A DNA stretch of 5,840 bases from JBAPRR01 sp049281195 (GCA_049281195.1 JBAPRR010000164.1:1-5840), one strand, 5' to 3'. Positions 1 through 5,594 are shown, numbered from the stretch's first letter. Made by a program: numbers and translations. The notes: generated from the letters alone by a model not told the origin.

Positions 1-35
1 GAGCAGTTCATGTTCTCGAAGCTGGTGCGTTGCAT
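1..35 (-). CDS. HxlR-family winged helix-turn-helix regulator, N-terminal fragment
   Basis: Only the first 11 full codons and two bases of a twelfth lie in the window; the rest is beyond the left edge. Read on the minus strand from the ATG at 35-33 they give MQRTSFENMNC, and the next codon begins TC, so it is Ser. This matches the conserved opening of HxlR-type regulators, where M-x-C-S-I starts the first helix of the winged-helix DNA-binding domain. HxlR proteins are small cytoplasmic dimers that often control a divergent neighbour, and here the neighbour is the thioesterase gene at 131. In-frame GTG (41-39) and TTG (50-48) codons lie upstream, but the family usually starts at MQRT or close to it, so ATG is preferred. 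No strong ribosome site is visible. The call rests on a very short peptide. The ligand is unknown. Confidence 0.68.
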   Translation of the reverse strand, partial: MQRTSFENMNC

Positions 36-50
36 GCCCACATCATACAA

Positions 51-74
51 GGTTGCGTGATTGAACGCAGAACC
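51..74. promoter_or_regulatory. Imperfect inverted repeat, candidate regulator operator
   Basis: GGTTGCGT (51-58) faces ACGC-AG-AACC (65-74). GCGT pairs with ACGC and GGTT pairs with AACC, with a two-base AG insertion in the right arm and six bases (GATTGA) between the arms. The dyad lies between the divergent HxlR and thioesterase starts and overlaps the predicted -35 and spacer of the rightward promoter. That is where an autoregulating HxlR dimer would be expected to bind. The symmetry is seen; the binding is inferred. Confidence 0.4.
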
Positions 75-81
75 GTAGGAT
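53..81 (+). promoter_or_regulatory. Putative sigma-70-type promoter of the thioesterase gene
   Basis: TTGCGT (53-58) and TAGGAT (76-81) are separated by 17 bases. The -35 keeps the TTG and the -10 keeps T, A and the final A-T of the consensus. Transcription would start near 88, leaving a leader of about 40 bases before the ATG at 131. The match is moderate and in a G+C-rich genome could be chance. Confidence 0.35.
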
Positions 82-130
82 GGATGGGTAGCGTGAAGGA
101 ACTGACTGCGTGCCCGGGGCGGAGGGATCT

Positions 131-565
131 ATGAACGCAGTGACCGGAGGACCCCGGCTGCAACCGACCTCCCTCGAGGAGTCGAGTTCGTTCGTGCAGC
201 ACGCCGGCCTGCTTCTCGAAGTGGTGAGTGGGACACGGGTGACCGGCCACATCGACCTCGGTGACCAGCATCACACGCCGTGGGGGATCGTTCACGGGGG
301 CGTTTACTCCACGGCCATAGAGAGCGCTGCGAGCATCGGGGCTTCTACCGCGGTGGCCGAAAGCGGGCAGGTGGCAGTGGGGCTGACCAACACGACGCAC
401 TTCCTTCGGCCGCTTACCGGCGGCCGCGTGATCGTGGAGGCCGAACCGGTCAATCAGGGCCGTACCCAGCAGCTGTGGAAGGTGGACGTCCGGGACGAGG
501 CGGGCCGGATCGTGGCCCACGGCGAGGTGAGGCTCCAGAACGTGGAAGTTCCTTCCCGCGGCTGA
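131..565 (+). CDS. PaaI-like hotdog-fold acyl-CoA thioesterase
   Basis: This 144-residue protein is a single hotdog domain, the usual length for the PaaI/4-hydroxybenzoyl-CoA thioesterase group, whose members hydrolyse acyl- or aryl-CoA thioesters in the cytoplasm as dimers or tetramers. The signature is H49-region TPWGIVHGG (residues 49-57) followed by the helix YSTAIESAAS. H55-G56-G57 is the conserved turn, and E64 on the helix is at the position of the catalytic Asp/Glu. TNTTHFLRPL (86-95) and GRVIVEAEPV (98-107) match the later strands. The ATG at 131 is chosen because GGAGGG (121-126) sits just upstream; an in-frame GTG at 110 has no such site and would add seven residues. The gene is divergent from an HxlR-type regulator, so control by an acyl or aromatic ligand is plausible. 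The substrate cannot be told from sequence. Confidence 0.88.
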   Translation: MNAVTGGPRLQPTSLEESSSFVQHAGLLLEVVSGTRVTGHIDLGDQHHTPWGIVHGGVYSTAIESAASIGASTAVAESGQVAVGLTNTTHFLRPLTGGRVIVEAEPVNQGRTQQLWKVDVRDEAGRIVAHGEVRLQNVEVPSRG

Positions 566-589
566 ACGACTCTGTCCCGGTAAAGACCC

Positions 590-617
590 AGCAGCTCCCG
601 GAGTGGCCAGGGCTGCT
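590..617 (+). other. Weak hairpin between thioesterase and methyltransferase genes
   Basis: AGCAGC (590-595) is complementary to GCTGCT (612-617) across a 16-base loop. No T-run follows, so it is not a convincing intrinsic terminator. The rest of the 106-bp gap holds TAAAGT (639-644), a possible -10 without a good -35. Whether the methyltransferase is co-transcribed with the thioesterase stays open. Confidence 0.2.
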
Positions 618-671
618 TCTGGCTGGTCGTTCGCGGCCTAAAGTTGCCTCTTTGGCGATCGAGGGGGGACT

Positions 672-1568
672 TTGAACGACTTGCGACCGATGAGACCGGT
701 CTTGGAGCAGGCTCTGGCTTGCCCGCAGTGCCACCAGCCGATCTCAGCCGGCGACCTCCATTGTGGCCAATGCGACCTTACGTTCCCGGTTCTCGACGGG
801 ATCCCCGCGTTGCTGGTCCCCGATCACCCGATGCTCAAGGAGGCCCAGAGCCGCGACCGGAAGACCAACGGTAAGGGTGCGGGCGGCATCAGGCAACGGA
901 TGTGGGCTGCCAGGCCGGAAGACCGAATGTGGAGCGGAGCCAGCCGGCGAGCCGTTTCGCGAGCGCTCGTCGAAGCCGAAGCCGATGATCCGAAACGCCT
1001 GGTCGTGAATCTCGGCGCGGGGGTCGAGAGGATCTTTGTCGACAGCCTCACAGGTAAGGCGGCGGTATCGCGAGTCGGACTGCCGCACATCGGGACGGTC
1101 GACCTCTTCGGAGACGTGATGCAGTTCCCTCTGAGAGACGGGTCGGTAGATCTGTTCCTTTCTTCTTCGGTGATGGAACACGTGACGGATCCGGAACTCG
1201 GTATCGCCGAGATGTCGAGGGTCATCAGGCCGGGCGGACTCGTTTACGCGGAAATACCGTTCATCCGCTCGTACCATATGGAGCCGCAGGACTTTCAGCG
1301 TTACACGATCTCGGGAATCGAAGCTCTCTTCGCCCGCCATGATTTCGAGCTCGTAGACAAAGGGGTGTGCTCGGGCCCGTTCACCGCAATTGCGTTGATC
1401 ATCGGCGACATGGCCAACGCATTTTTGAAGGGGCGCTACTCGTCTCTTCTGGTGCCGATGGTCTACTGGCTGGTACATCCGTTGAAGTATCTCGATCGTC
1501 TCGTCGAGGGACGCTCCGCAGCCGAATTTCAGGCCTGCAACTTCTACTACCTCGGGCGACGGATCTAA
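672..1568 (+). CDS. SAM-dependent class I methyltransferase with N-terminal Trm112-like zinc ribbon
   Basis: The 298-residue protein has two parts. Residues 14-48 form a zinc-ribbon-like segment with C17-x2-C20 and C31-x2-C34, followed by TFPVLDGIPALL, the typical Trm112/YbaR-like ending. Residues about 110-245 form a Methyltransf_11-type Rossmann domain: VVNLGAGVE (111-119) is the SAM-binding glycine motif, then D148 with FPLRDGSVDLF, then SSSVMEHVTDP (164-174), and IRPGGLVYAEIPF after it. The C-terminus, with HPLKYLDRL and FYYLGRR, resembles methyltransferases found in polysaccharide or glycolipid clusters, but no such cluster is present and the substrate is unknown. TTG at 672 is the first possible start, since an in-frame TAA lies at 639-641, and GAGGGGGG (661-668) precedes it. 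ATG at 690 is the alternative, lacks a ribosome site, and would also keep the zinc ribbon. Confidence 0.85.
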   Translation: MNDLRPMRPVLEQALACPQCHQPISAGDLHCGQCDLTFPVLDGIPALLVPDHPMLKEAQSRDRKTNGKGAGGIRQRMWAARPEDRMWSGASRRAVSRALVEAEADDPKRLVVNLGAGVERIFVDSLTGKAAVSRVGLPHIGTVDLFGDVMQFPLRDGSVDLFLSSSVMEHVTDPELGIAEMSRVIRPGGLVYAEIPFIRSYHMEPQDFQRYTISGIEALFARHDFELVDKGVCSGPFTAIALIIGDMANAFLKGRYSSLLVPMVYWLVHPLKYLDRLVEGRSAAEFQACNFYYLGRRI

Positions 1569-1620
1569 GTCTGCACTGTCTGATGGTGGAGAGCTCGCCT
1601 TCCGTGGGTGAGTGCAGGCT
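1568..1620 (+). terminator. Candidate terminator hairpin between convergent genes
   Basis: AGTCTGCACT (1568-1577) pairs with AGTGCAGGCT (1611-1620) over ten positions, with one T-G wobble. It begins at the last base of the methyltransferase stop codon. The 33-base loop contains a smaller near-palindrome around GAGCTC (1590-1595). CTTATT follows on the plus strand, a short T-rich tail, while nothing T-rich follows on the minus strand. It therefore suits the methyltransferase better than the kinase operon. The loop is long for a classical intrinsic terminator. Confidence 0.45.
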
Positions 1621-1630
1621 CTTATTCGAA

Positions 1631-1645
1631 GATCTAGACCAGATC
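1631..1645. repeat. Small inverted repeat near the end of the HD-GYP gene
   Basis: GATCT (1631-1635) and AGATC (1641-1645) form a perfect 5-bp stem with the 5-base loop AGACC. It lies just past the minus-strand stop at 1653-1651, so it could be a weak 3' hairpin for the kinase operon. No T-run accompanies it. Confidence 0.25.
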
Positions 1646-1650
1646 GTCGG

Positions 1651-2742
1651 TCAGACCGTCAAATGACCAAGTGGTGCCACGCCGACCACCTCATCAACGA
1701 TGTCGAGAAAGACGTCGAGCAGATCTGGATCGAAGTGATGGCCACGTTCTTCGGTCATGATCCCCAAAGCGTGGTCGACCGTGAATGCGGGCTTATAGCT
1801 ACGCTCGCTCGTGAGTGCGTCGAACACGTCAGCAATGGCAACGATACGTCCTTCGACCGGGATCTGATCGCGCCGGAGATGGTACGGATAACCCGTCCCG
1901 TCCCATCGTTCGTGGTGGGTGAGCGCGATAAGTCCTCCCAACTGCAGAAGTTCTGAGTCCGAGCCGGAAAGGATTTCGTTTCCGATGACGGGGTGCTTGC
2001 GCATCTCATCCATCTCCTCGGAGGTGAGCTTTCCCGGCTTACGTAGCACTTCGTCAGAAACGGCGATCTTGCCGATGTCGTGCATAGGGCTTGCGATCCT
2101 GATCAGCTCGGCTTTCGCACGTCCGAGCCCGGCGTGGTCGGCGAGCAGCTCACAGGTCCGGCTCATGCGGTTGATGTGGGCGCCTGTGGTCGGATCACGG
2201 AACTCTGCCGCGAACGCCAATCGCCTTATGGCCTCCTCCTGTGATTCGCGAAGCGCATGCTCAGTTCGCGAGAGTCGCTCGACTGTCGCCGTCAGGTCAG
2301 AGGTGCGTTCGGCGACGAGACTCTCCAGATGCTGTTGATGCAGTCGATTCTCGATCTCCAAGTGCCTTCGCCGAAGGGCGTTTGCGGAGGCTATGAGCAT
2401 CTCGTTCGCTTCGAACGGTTTCATCAGGTAGCCGTAAGCACCGAGATCCGTTGCCACCGCGGCGGTCCGGGGATCGTCCATACCGCTTACCATCAGCACC
2501 GCGATATCCGGGTGGCGTGTGCGGAGGTCTCGTACGAGATCGAGACCTGAGCCTCCCGGCATGTTGACGTCGCAAGTGACCAGGGCAAACTCGTTAGTGT
2601 CGGCGAATTGCAAAGCCGCCGTAGCGTCGGAGGCTTCCGTGCATTCATATCCGGCGCGCCCGAGGATTCGGACAATCATTCGCCGAATGGAGTTGTCGTC
2701 GTCTACGACCAGAACGGGAGCACCGATATCGTCGTCCGTCAC
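1651..2742 (-). CDS. Two-component response regulator, receiver plus HD-GYP phosphodiesterase
   Basis: The 363-residue cytoplasmic protein has a receiver domain (about 8-125), a charged coiled-coil linker (about 125-175) and an HD-GYP domain (about 175-350). In the receiver, D14-D15-D16 form the acidic pocket, D58 is the phosphoacceptor, S86 the switch residue and K108-P109 the conserved lysine turn. In the HD-GYP domain, H189, H221-D222 (HDIGK), H250, H276-H277 (HHERWDGTGYP) and D305 supply the metal ligands, so it should be active. Family members hydrolyse c-di-GMP, sometimes cGAMP. Four residues before H189, where three-metal members carry Glu, this protein has T185. The GTG start at 2742-2740 overlaps the kinase stop as GTGA and has AGGAGG seven bases upstream, so translation is probably coupled. 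It is the likely output partner of that kinase. Confidence 0.93.
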   Translation of the reverse strand: MTDDDIGAPVLVVDDDNSIRRMIVRILGRAGYECTEASDATAALQFADTNEFALVTCDVNMPGGSGLDLVRDLRTRHPDIAVLMVSGMDDPRTAAVATDLGAYGYLMKPFEANEMLIASANALRRRHLEIENRLHQQHLESLVAERTSDLTATVERLSRTEHALRESQEEAIRRLAFAAEFRDPTTGAHINRMSRTCELLADHAGLGRAKAELIRIASPMHDIGKIAVSDEVLRKPGKLTSEEMDEMRKHPVIGNEILSGSDSELLQLGGLIALTHHERWDGTGYPYHLRRDQIPVEGRIVAIADVFDALTSERSYKPAFTVDHALGIMTEERGHHFDPDLLDVFLDIVDEVVGVAPLGHLTV

Positions 2743-4874
2743 ACCAGTACCTCCTGGACCTTGTTTAGAAGGTCAGAGGTGGTGAACGGTTTTTCAACGA
2801 CTGCGATACCCGGTTCGAGGATTCCTCTCGTGGCAATGGCATCGGCGTTGTATCCCGACATGAACAGGACCTTCAGACCGGGACGATTCTTTTGGAGACT
2901 GTCCGCAAGCTCACGGCCCGTCAACCCGCCGGGCATTATGACGTCGGTAAGAAGTAGATCGATAGTTTGTTGTCCCACTCCGGCCAATGCCTCAGGTCCG
3001 TTGCTCGCCTCGAGGACGTTGAATCCCGCTCGCTCCAGTATCCGACGGCAAGCCGTCCGTACCGCATCCTCATCCTCGACGAGCAGAACCGTCTCCCCGG
3101 TCGGCTGGGCACCGGCAGCAGAGGACTCGAGCTGAGGGTCCGTATCGATGCCCTCGTCGGTGGCAGGCAGGTACACCTTGAAGGTCGTGCCCACATCGAC
3201 CTCGCTGTAAGCAGTCACGAATCCGCCGTAGCGATTTGCAATGGCGTACACCGTCGAAAGGCCGAGGCCTGTTCCTTCTCCCGGACCCTTGGTTGTGAAG
3301 AAAGGTTCGAATACCCGGTCGGCGACGTCTGAAGTCATGCCACTTCCGGTGTCGGTCACGCTGATCCGAACGTAGCGGCCCGGCGACAGATCGGCATGGG
3401 CCTTCGAAGCATCGATGTCGAGTATTTGCTCGGAGGTTTCGACGGTGACGGTTCCAGTTCCCGAGATCGCGTCACGAGCATTGACTGCGAGATTCATCAG
3501 AACCTGCTCGAGCTCACCTGGGTCCGCGAGCACCATCGGCAAGTCGGTGGCAAGGACGGTGTCCAGGACGATCTCTTCCCCGATCGTTCGCTGCAGAAGC
3601 CTCAAAACGTTATTGATCGCGTCGTTGACGTCCAACACGGTGGGTGTAACCAGATCGCGACGGGAGAACACAAGCAATTGCCTGGTGAGGTCGGCGGCGC
3701 GACGCGCAGCCTTACGAACCTCAGCCACATCCTCCTGCAGTGGATGGCCTTCGCCGAGCCCTTCGGCGATGAAGTCGCCGTAGTTGAGGATGACGGCGAG
3801 CAGGTTGTTGAAATCGTGTGCTACACCTCCAGCGAGCCGGCCCACGGCCTCCATTCGCTGCGCCTGACGGAGTTCTCCCTCGAGACGCACTCGGATCTGT
3901 TCAGCCTCGGCCTGTTCGGAGATCACCCGGTCCAGTTCGATGTTCTTCTCCTCGAGGGTGTCGACCAAGGCCAGCGCCTGGTCCTTCCGTCGAGAGGTGG
4001 CTTCATAGACAAAGGCGACCAGAACCCCCCCGAGGAGTGACACGCCGAGAAGTATCCATGGCAACAGGTCAGACAGCCTCCCAAGCACCGAGCCGGAGAT
4101 GCTCACGACGAACAGCAGGCTCGACCCTGTGGACCTTGCAGCTGCGCCGCCATCGAGGTCGTTCAGGTTCACCTTTTGACTGACCACATTGCCCTTGAGT
4201 GGAAGGGTCTTCGTTGTGGCGATCAAAACGGGAGACGTTGTGCTAGTTCCCGTGTACAACGCGTACTGAAGATTTGGAAAGCTGCTGGGGATTGTTGTGC
4301 CGCTGGGGAGAGGAACTTCGCCATAGACGACGTATCCACCAGGCACCAGTGGTGCCCCCTCCGCTACCGCGAGCCGCCGGTTCGACCCCGACCCGAAGAA
4401 GCCGAGGATGCTGAATCCGCCGTGGTCTATGACCTGTGAGAGCTCACGTTCTTTGTTGCCTCCGAGTGCGGGTAGCGCTCCGCTCGGATTGCCTCGCTGG
4501 TTTGTCACAACAACTGCGCCCGTCGGCGAACTGTGCAAAGTGGCGATCGCGGTAAAGATGCCTACAGAGGGGTCCGCCGTTGCCAGGTGCTCCAGTGCTG
4601 CTCGATTGCTGTTCGTGGCGGCGGCAACCGAACCCACCGACGACATCGAGGATTCAATCTGACCGATCAGCGACGAGAAGGCTGTACTGGCATCTTGCGC
4701 CTGCAGGGTGACGAGGTGTTTTTCGTCGCGTTGGTTCGCAGCCCGGCTCAAAAAGAACAATCCGAACGCTAGGACGATGGCGGCGCCCACGACGGCGACG
4801 GATAGCCATCGTGGTCTCCAGGTCGAGTTGGCACTTCTGTGCCGTTTCACAGCTTTCTTTTTCGTCGGAGCCAT
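2739..4874 (-). CDS. Membrane-bound hybrid histidine kinase with C-terminal receiver
   Basis: The protein is 711 residues from the ATG at 4874-4872. In order it has a basic N-terminus; TM1 (24-43); an extracytoplasmic region (44-268) with no family I can name, possibly CHASE-like; TM2 (269-290); a cytoplasmic signalling helix (about 292-340); HisKA (341-405) with phospho-accepting H353 in GGVAHDFNNLL; HATPase_c (450-570) with N461 and N465, DTGSGM (508-513), VFEPFFTTK (521-529) and GTGLGLS (534-540); and a receiver (594-711) with E600-D601, phosphoacceptor D644, S673 and K695-P696. No PAS, GAF, HAMP or Hpt domain is evident. All catalytic motifs look intact. GTG at 4877-4875 is an alternative start; a GGAG (4880-4877) is too near for GTG and close for ATG, so the start is uncertain by one codon. 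It senses an unknown external signal and probably phosphorylates the HD-GYP protein encoded next. Confidence 0.93.
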   Translation of the reverse strand: MAPTKKKAVKRHRSANSTWRPRWLSVAVVGAAIVLAFGLFFLSRAANQRDEKHLVTLQAQDASTAFSSLIGQIESSMSSVGSVAAATNSNRAALEHLATADPSVGIFTAIATLHSSPTGAVVVTNQRGNPSGALPALGGNKERELSQVIDHGGFSILGFFGSGSNRRLAVAEGAPLVPGGYVVYGEVPLPSGTTIPSSFPNLQYALYTGTSTTSPVLIATTKTLPLKGNVVSQKVNLNDLDGGAAARSTGSSLLFVVSISGSVLGRLSDLLPWILLGVSLLGGVLVAFVYEATSRRKDQALALVDTLEEKNIELDRVISEQAEAEQIRVRLEGELRQAQRMEAVGRLAGGVAHDFNNLLAVILNYGDFIAEGLGEGHPLQEDVAEVRKAARRAADLTRQLLVFSRRDLVTPTVLDVNDAINNVLRLLQRTIGEEIVLDTVLATDLPMVLADPGELEQVLMNLAVNARDAISGTGTVTVETSEQILDIDASKAHADLSPGRYVRISVTDTGSGMTSDVADRVFEPFFTTKGPGEGTGLGLSTVYAIANRYGGFVTAYSEVDVGTTFKVYLPATDEGIDTDPQLESSAAGAQPTGETVLLVEDEDAVRTACRRILERAGFNVLEASNGPEALAGVGQQTIDLLLTDVIMPGGLTGRELADSLQKNRPGLKVLFMSGYNADAIATRGILEPGIAVVEKPFTTSDLLNKVQEVLV
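2750..2755 (-). promoter_or_regulatory. Ribosome binding site of the HD-GYP gene, inside the kinase gene
   Basis: On the minus strand AGGAGG (2755-2750) lies seven bases before the GTG at 2742-2740. It is within the last codons of the histidine kinase gene. This fixes the GTG as the start and supports one bicistronic message with coupled translation. Confidence 0.8.
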
Positions 4875-5014
4875 CACTCCAGAGAATCAATCTGCCCACA
4901 ACAGACCACGCGCTTATCGCCGCTGGGATATGCCTTCGCTGGTTACTACTGACCGACGGGCGGACGGTGTGATTCCGGGCCGGAGTCGCCCGGGGCGCAG
5001 GAGGTGTGGCTTTG

Positions 5015-5152
5015 GTGTTCGAGACCGACGAAGCAGGAGTGACTGATGTGGGAGACCCCGGGACGGCACCCTCTTTTGCTGATCGATTCGGTTCGCTCAT
5101 TCACATGCCCGCCTACTCAACCCTGTTCGTGGTCGCATTTATTTGGGGGTGA
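5015..5152 (+). CDS. Possible small protein of 45 residues, unrecognised
   Basis: The ORF starts at GTG 5015 and ends at TGA 5150-5152. A perfect AGGAGGT (4999-5005) lies nine bases upstream; TTG at 5012 is another start at an even better distance. The first half is acidic (VFETDEAGVTDVGD) and the end is hydrophobic (PAYSTLFVVAFIWG), which might touch a membrane but is short for a full span. Third positions are only mildly G/C-rich, and no family is recognised. It lies upstream of and divergent from the kinase operon. The ribosome site is the only strong argument, so this may be a chance ORF. Confidence 0.28.
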   Translation: MFETDEAGVTDVGDPGTAPSFADRFGSLIHMPAYSTLFVVAFIWG

Positions 5153-5220
5153 TTCCAACAGAGGCCGTAGCCCCGAGCTTCGAAGGCGTGCGGAGCAACA
5201 ATTGCGACCTTGTTGACTGT

Positions 5221-5254
5221 CAGGTGAGGTATTCCGGCAGGTGAGGTATTCCGG
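5221..5254. repeat. Perfect 17-bp tandem duplication
   Basis: The unit CAGGTGAGGTATTCCGG occurs twice with no gap and no mismatch, at 5221-5237 and 5238-5254. The second copy continues into AA, creating the palindrome TTCCGGAA (5249-5256). The unit length is not a multiple of three, so in any reading frame the duplication causes a shift. It may be a recent replication slip or a doubled protein-binding site. Confidence 0.9.
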
Positions 5255-5392
5255 AAGCTCGCAACCAAACGGACCCGGGATCGTTGGTCGATCACTCCAA
5301 GATGTAGCTGTTGTTCTTTGAATATCGCGGTAATCACACCCGATCAGAATTTCCTTGCGTCAACCTTGGTGATTTCAGTTCCATCGCAGACT

Positions 5393-5412
5393 CGGCGGCT
5401 AAATCAGCGCCG
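5393..5412. repeat. GC-rich hairpin in the intergenic region
   Basis: CGGCGGCT (5393-5400) pairs with AGCGCCG (5406-5412) with one bulged G and the loop AAATC. No T-run follows in either direction, so it is not a standard terminator. It lies about 180 bases upstream of the exported-protein gene and could be a transcript structure or a chance fold. Confidence 0.4.
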
Positions 5413-5465
5413 CACATGTCAAAGGTGTGTCTATGCCGTGAACGAGAGATGTGCGAACCATGAGG

Positions 5466-5484
5466 AAATACTGAACAAATACTG
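5466..5484 (+). promoter_or_regulatory. Direct repeat with 11-bp period, candidate activator site
   Basis: AAATACTG occurs at 5466-5473 and again at 5477-5484, so the copies start 11 bases apart, about one helical turn. This spacing is typical of tandem sites bound by OmpR/PhoB-type response regulators. It lies in an A+T-rich patch 25 bases upstream of TTGACT (5510-5515). The repeat is seen; the regulator is unknown, and no DNA-binding response regulator is encoded here. Confidence 0.35.
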
Positions 5485-5509
5485 GGAGTAAAAAGTGAGA
5501 TTTAAACGC

Positions 5510-5539
5510 TTGACTGGTCGTAGAAAACCTTGTTAGGCA
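5510..5539 (+). promoter_or_regulatory. Possible promoter of the exported-protein gene
   Basis: TTGACT (5510-5515) matches five of six bases of the -35 consensus. At 17-18 bases the -10 region would be TTAGGC or TAGGCA (5533-5539), a poor match. An activator-dependent promoter would fit the direct repeat just upstream. The leader would be about 50 bases. Confidence 0.3.
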
Positions 5540-5576
5540 GTCCTTTTGCAGGGGTCTCGCTAATGCCGGACCATTG

Positions 5577-5589
5577 AACCTTGGAGGTT
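5577..5589 (+). promoter_or_regulatory. Ribosome binding site within a small hairpin
   Basis: GGAGG (5583-5587) lies seven bases before the ATG at 5595 and fixes that start. It is also part of the perfect 5-bp inverted repeat AACCT-TGG-AGGTT (5577-5589), so the site could be partly hidden in the message. The stem is short and its effect is inferred. Confidence 0.55.
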
Positions 5590-5594
5590 GCGCG

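Larger units (their letters stand above)
4875..5594. other. Long divergent intergenic region without a secure gene
   Basis: About 720 bases separate the divergent kinase operon and the exported-protein gene. The left half is G+C-rich; 5461-5530 is clearly A+T-rich. It contains a possible 45-aa ORF, a 17-bp tandem duplication, a GC hairpin, a two-copy direct repeat, and ATTCCGG three times (4972-4978, 5231-5237, 5248-5254). The first ATTCCGG is part of the odd palindrome TCCGG-G-CCGGA (4974-4984). Reading frames on both strands here are short and lack family resemblance. I found no convincing promoter for the kinase operon and recognise no known riboswitch or small RNA. Confidence 0.6.

Noticed and set aside
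3..134. Plus-strand open frame from the window edge ending in an ATGA overlap with the thioesterase start
   Set aside because: The overlap suggested a coupled upstream gene, but the peptide is unconvincing and the HxlR start on the opposite strand explains the same bases better.
8..520. Minus-strand ORF of 170 residues antisense to the thioesterase
   Set aside because: It has no family resemblance or ribosome site and lies opposite a protein with a clear hotdog signature; the true minus-strand gene at the edge uses another frame.
744..1478. Minus-strand ORF of 244 residues antisense to the methyltransferase
   Set aside because: It is long only because of the G+C-rich codon bias of the real gene; it is rich in Arg and His and has no domain motif.
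247..3204. Shared 14-mer CCACATCGACCTCG in the thioesterase gene and the kinase region
   Set aside because: Both copies are in unrelated coding contexts, on different strands relative to the genes; most likely chance.
3396..4040. Plus-strand ORF of 214 residues antisense to the kinase HisKA/HATPase region
   Set aside because: The opposite strand encodes intact catalytic motifs of a histidine kinase; this frame shows none.
4654..5100. Minus-strand ORF of 148 residues overlapping the kinase N-terminus
   Set aside because: Over half lies out of frame within the kinase gene; composition is low-complexity Ser/Pro/Arg and there is no good ribosome site.
5113..5337. Minus-strand ORF of 74 residues across the 17-bp duplication
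   Set aside because: Its only start is a GTG with no ribosome site and it matches no family I know.
5150..5594. Possible c-di-GMP or c-di-AMP riboswitch upstream of the exported protein
   Set aside because: I looked for the conserved cores of these classes and did not find them; only isolated small hairpins are visible.
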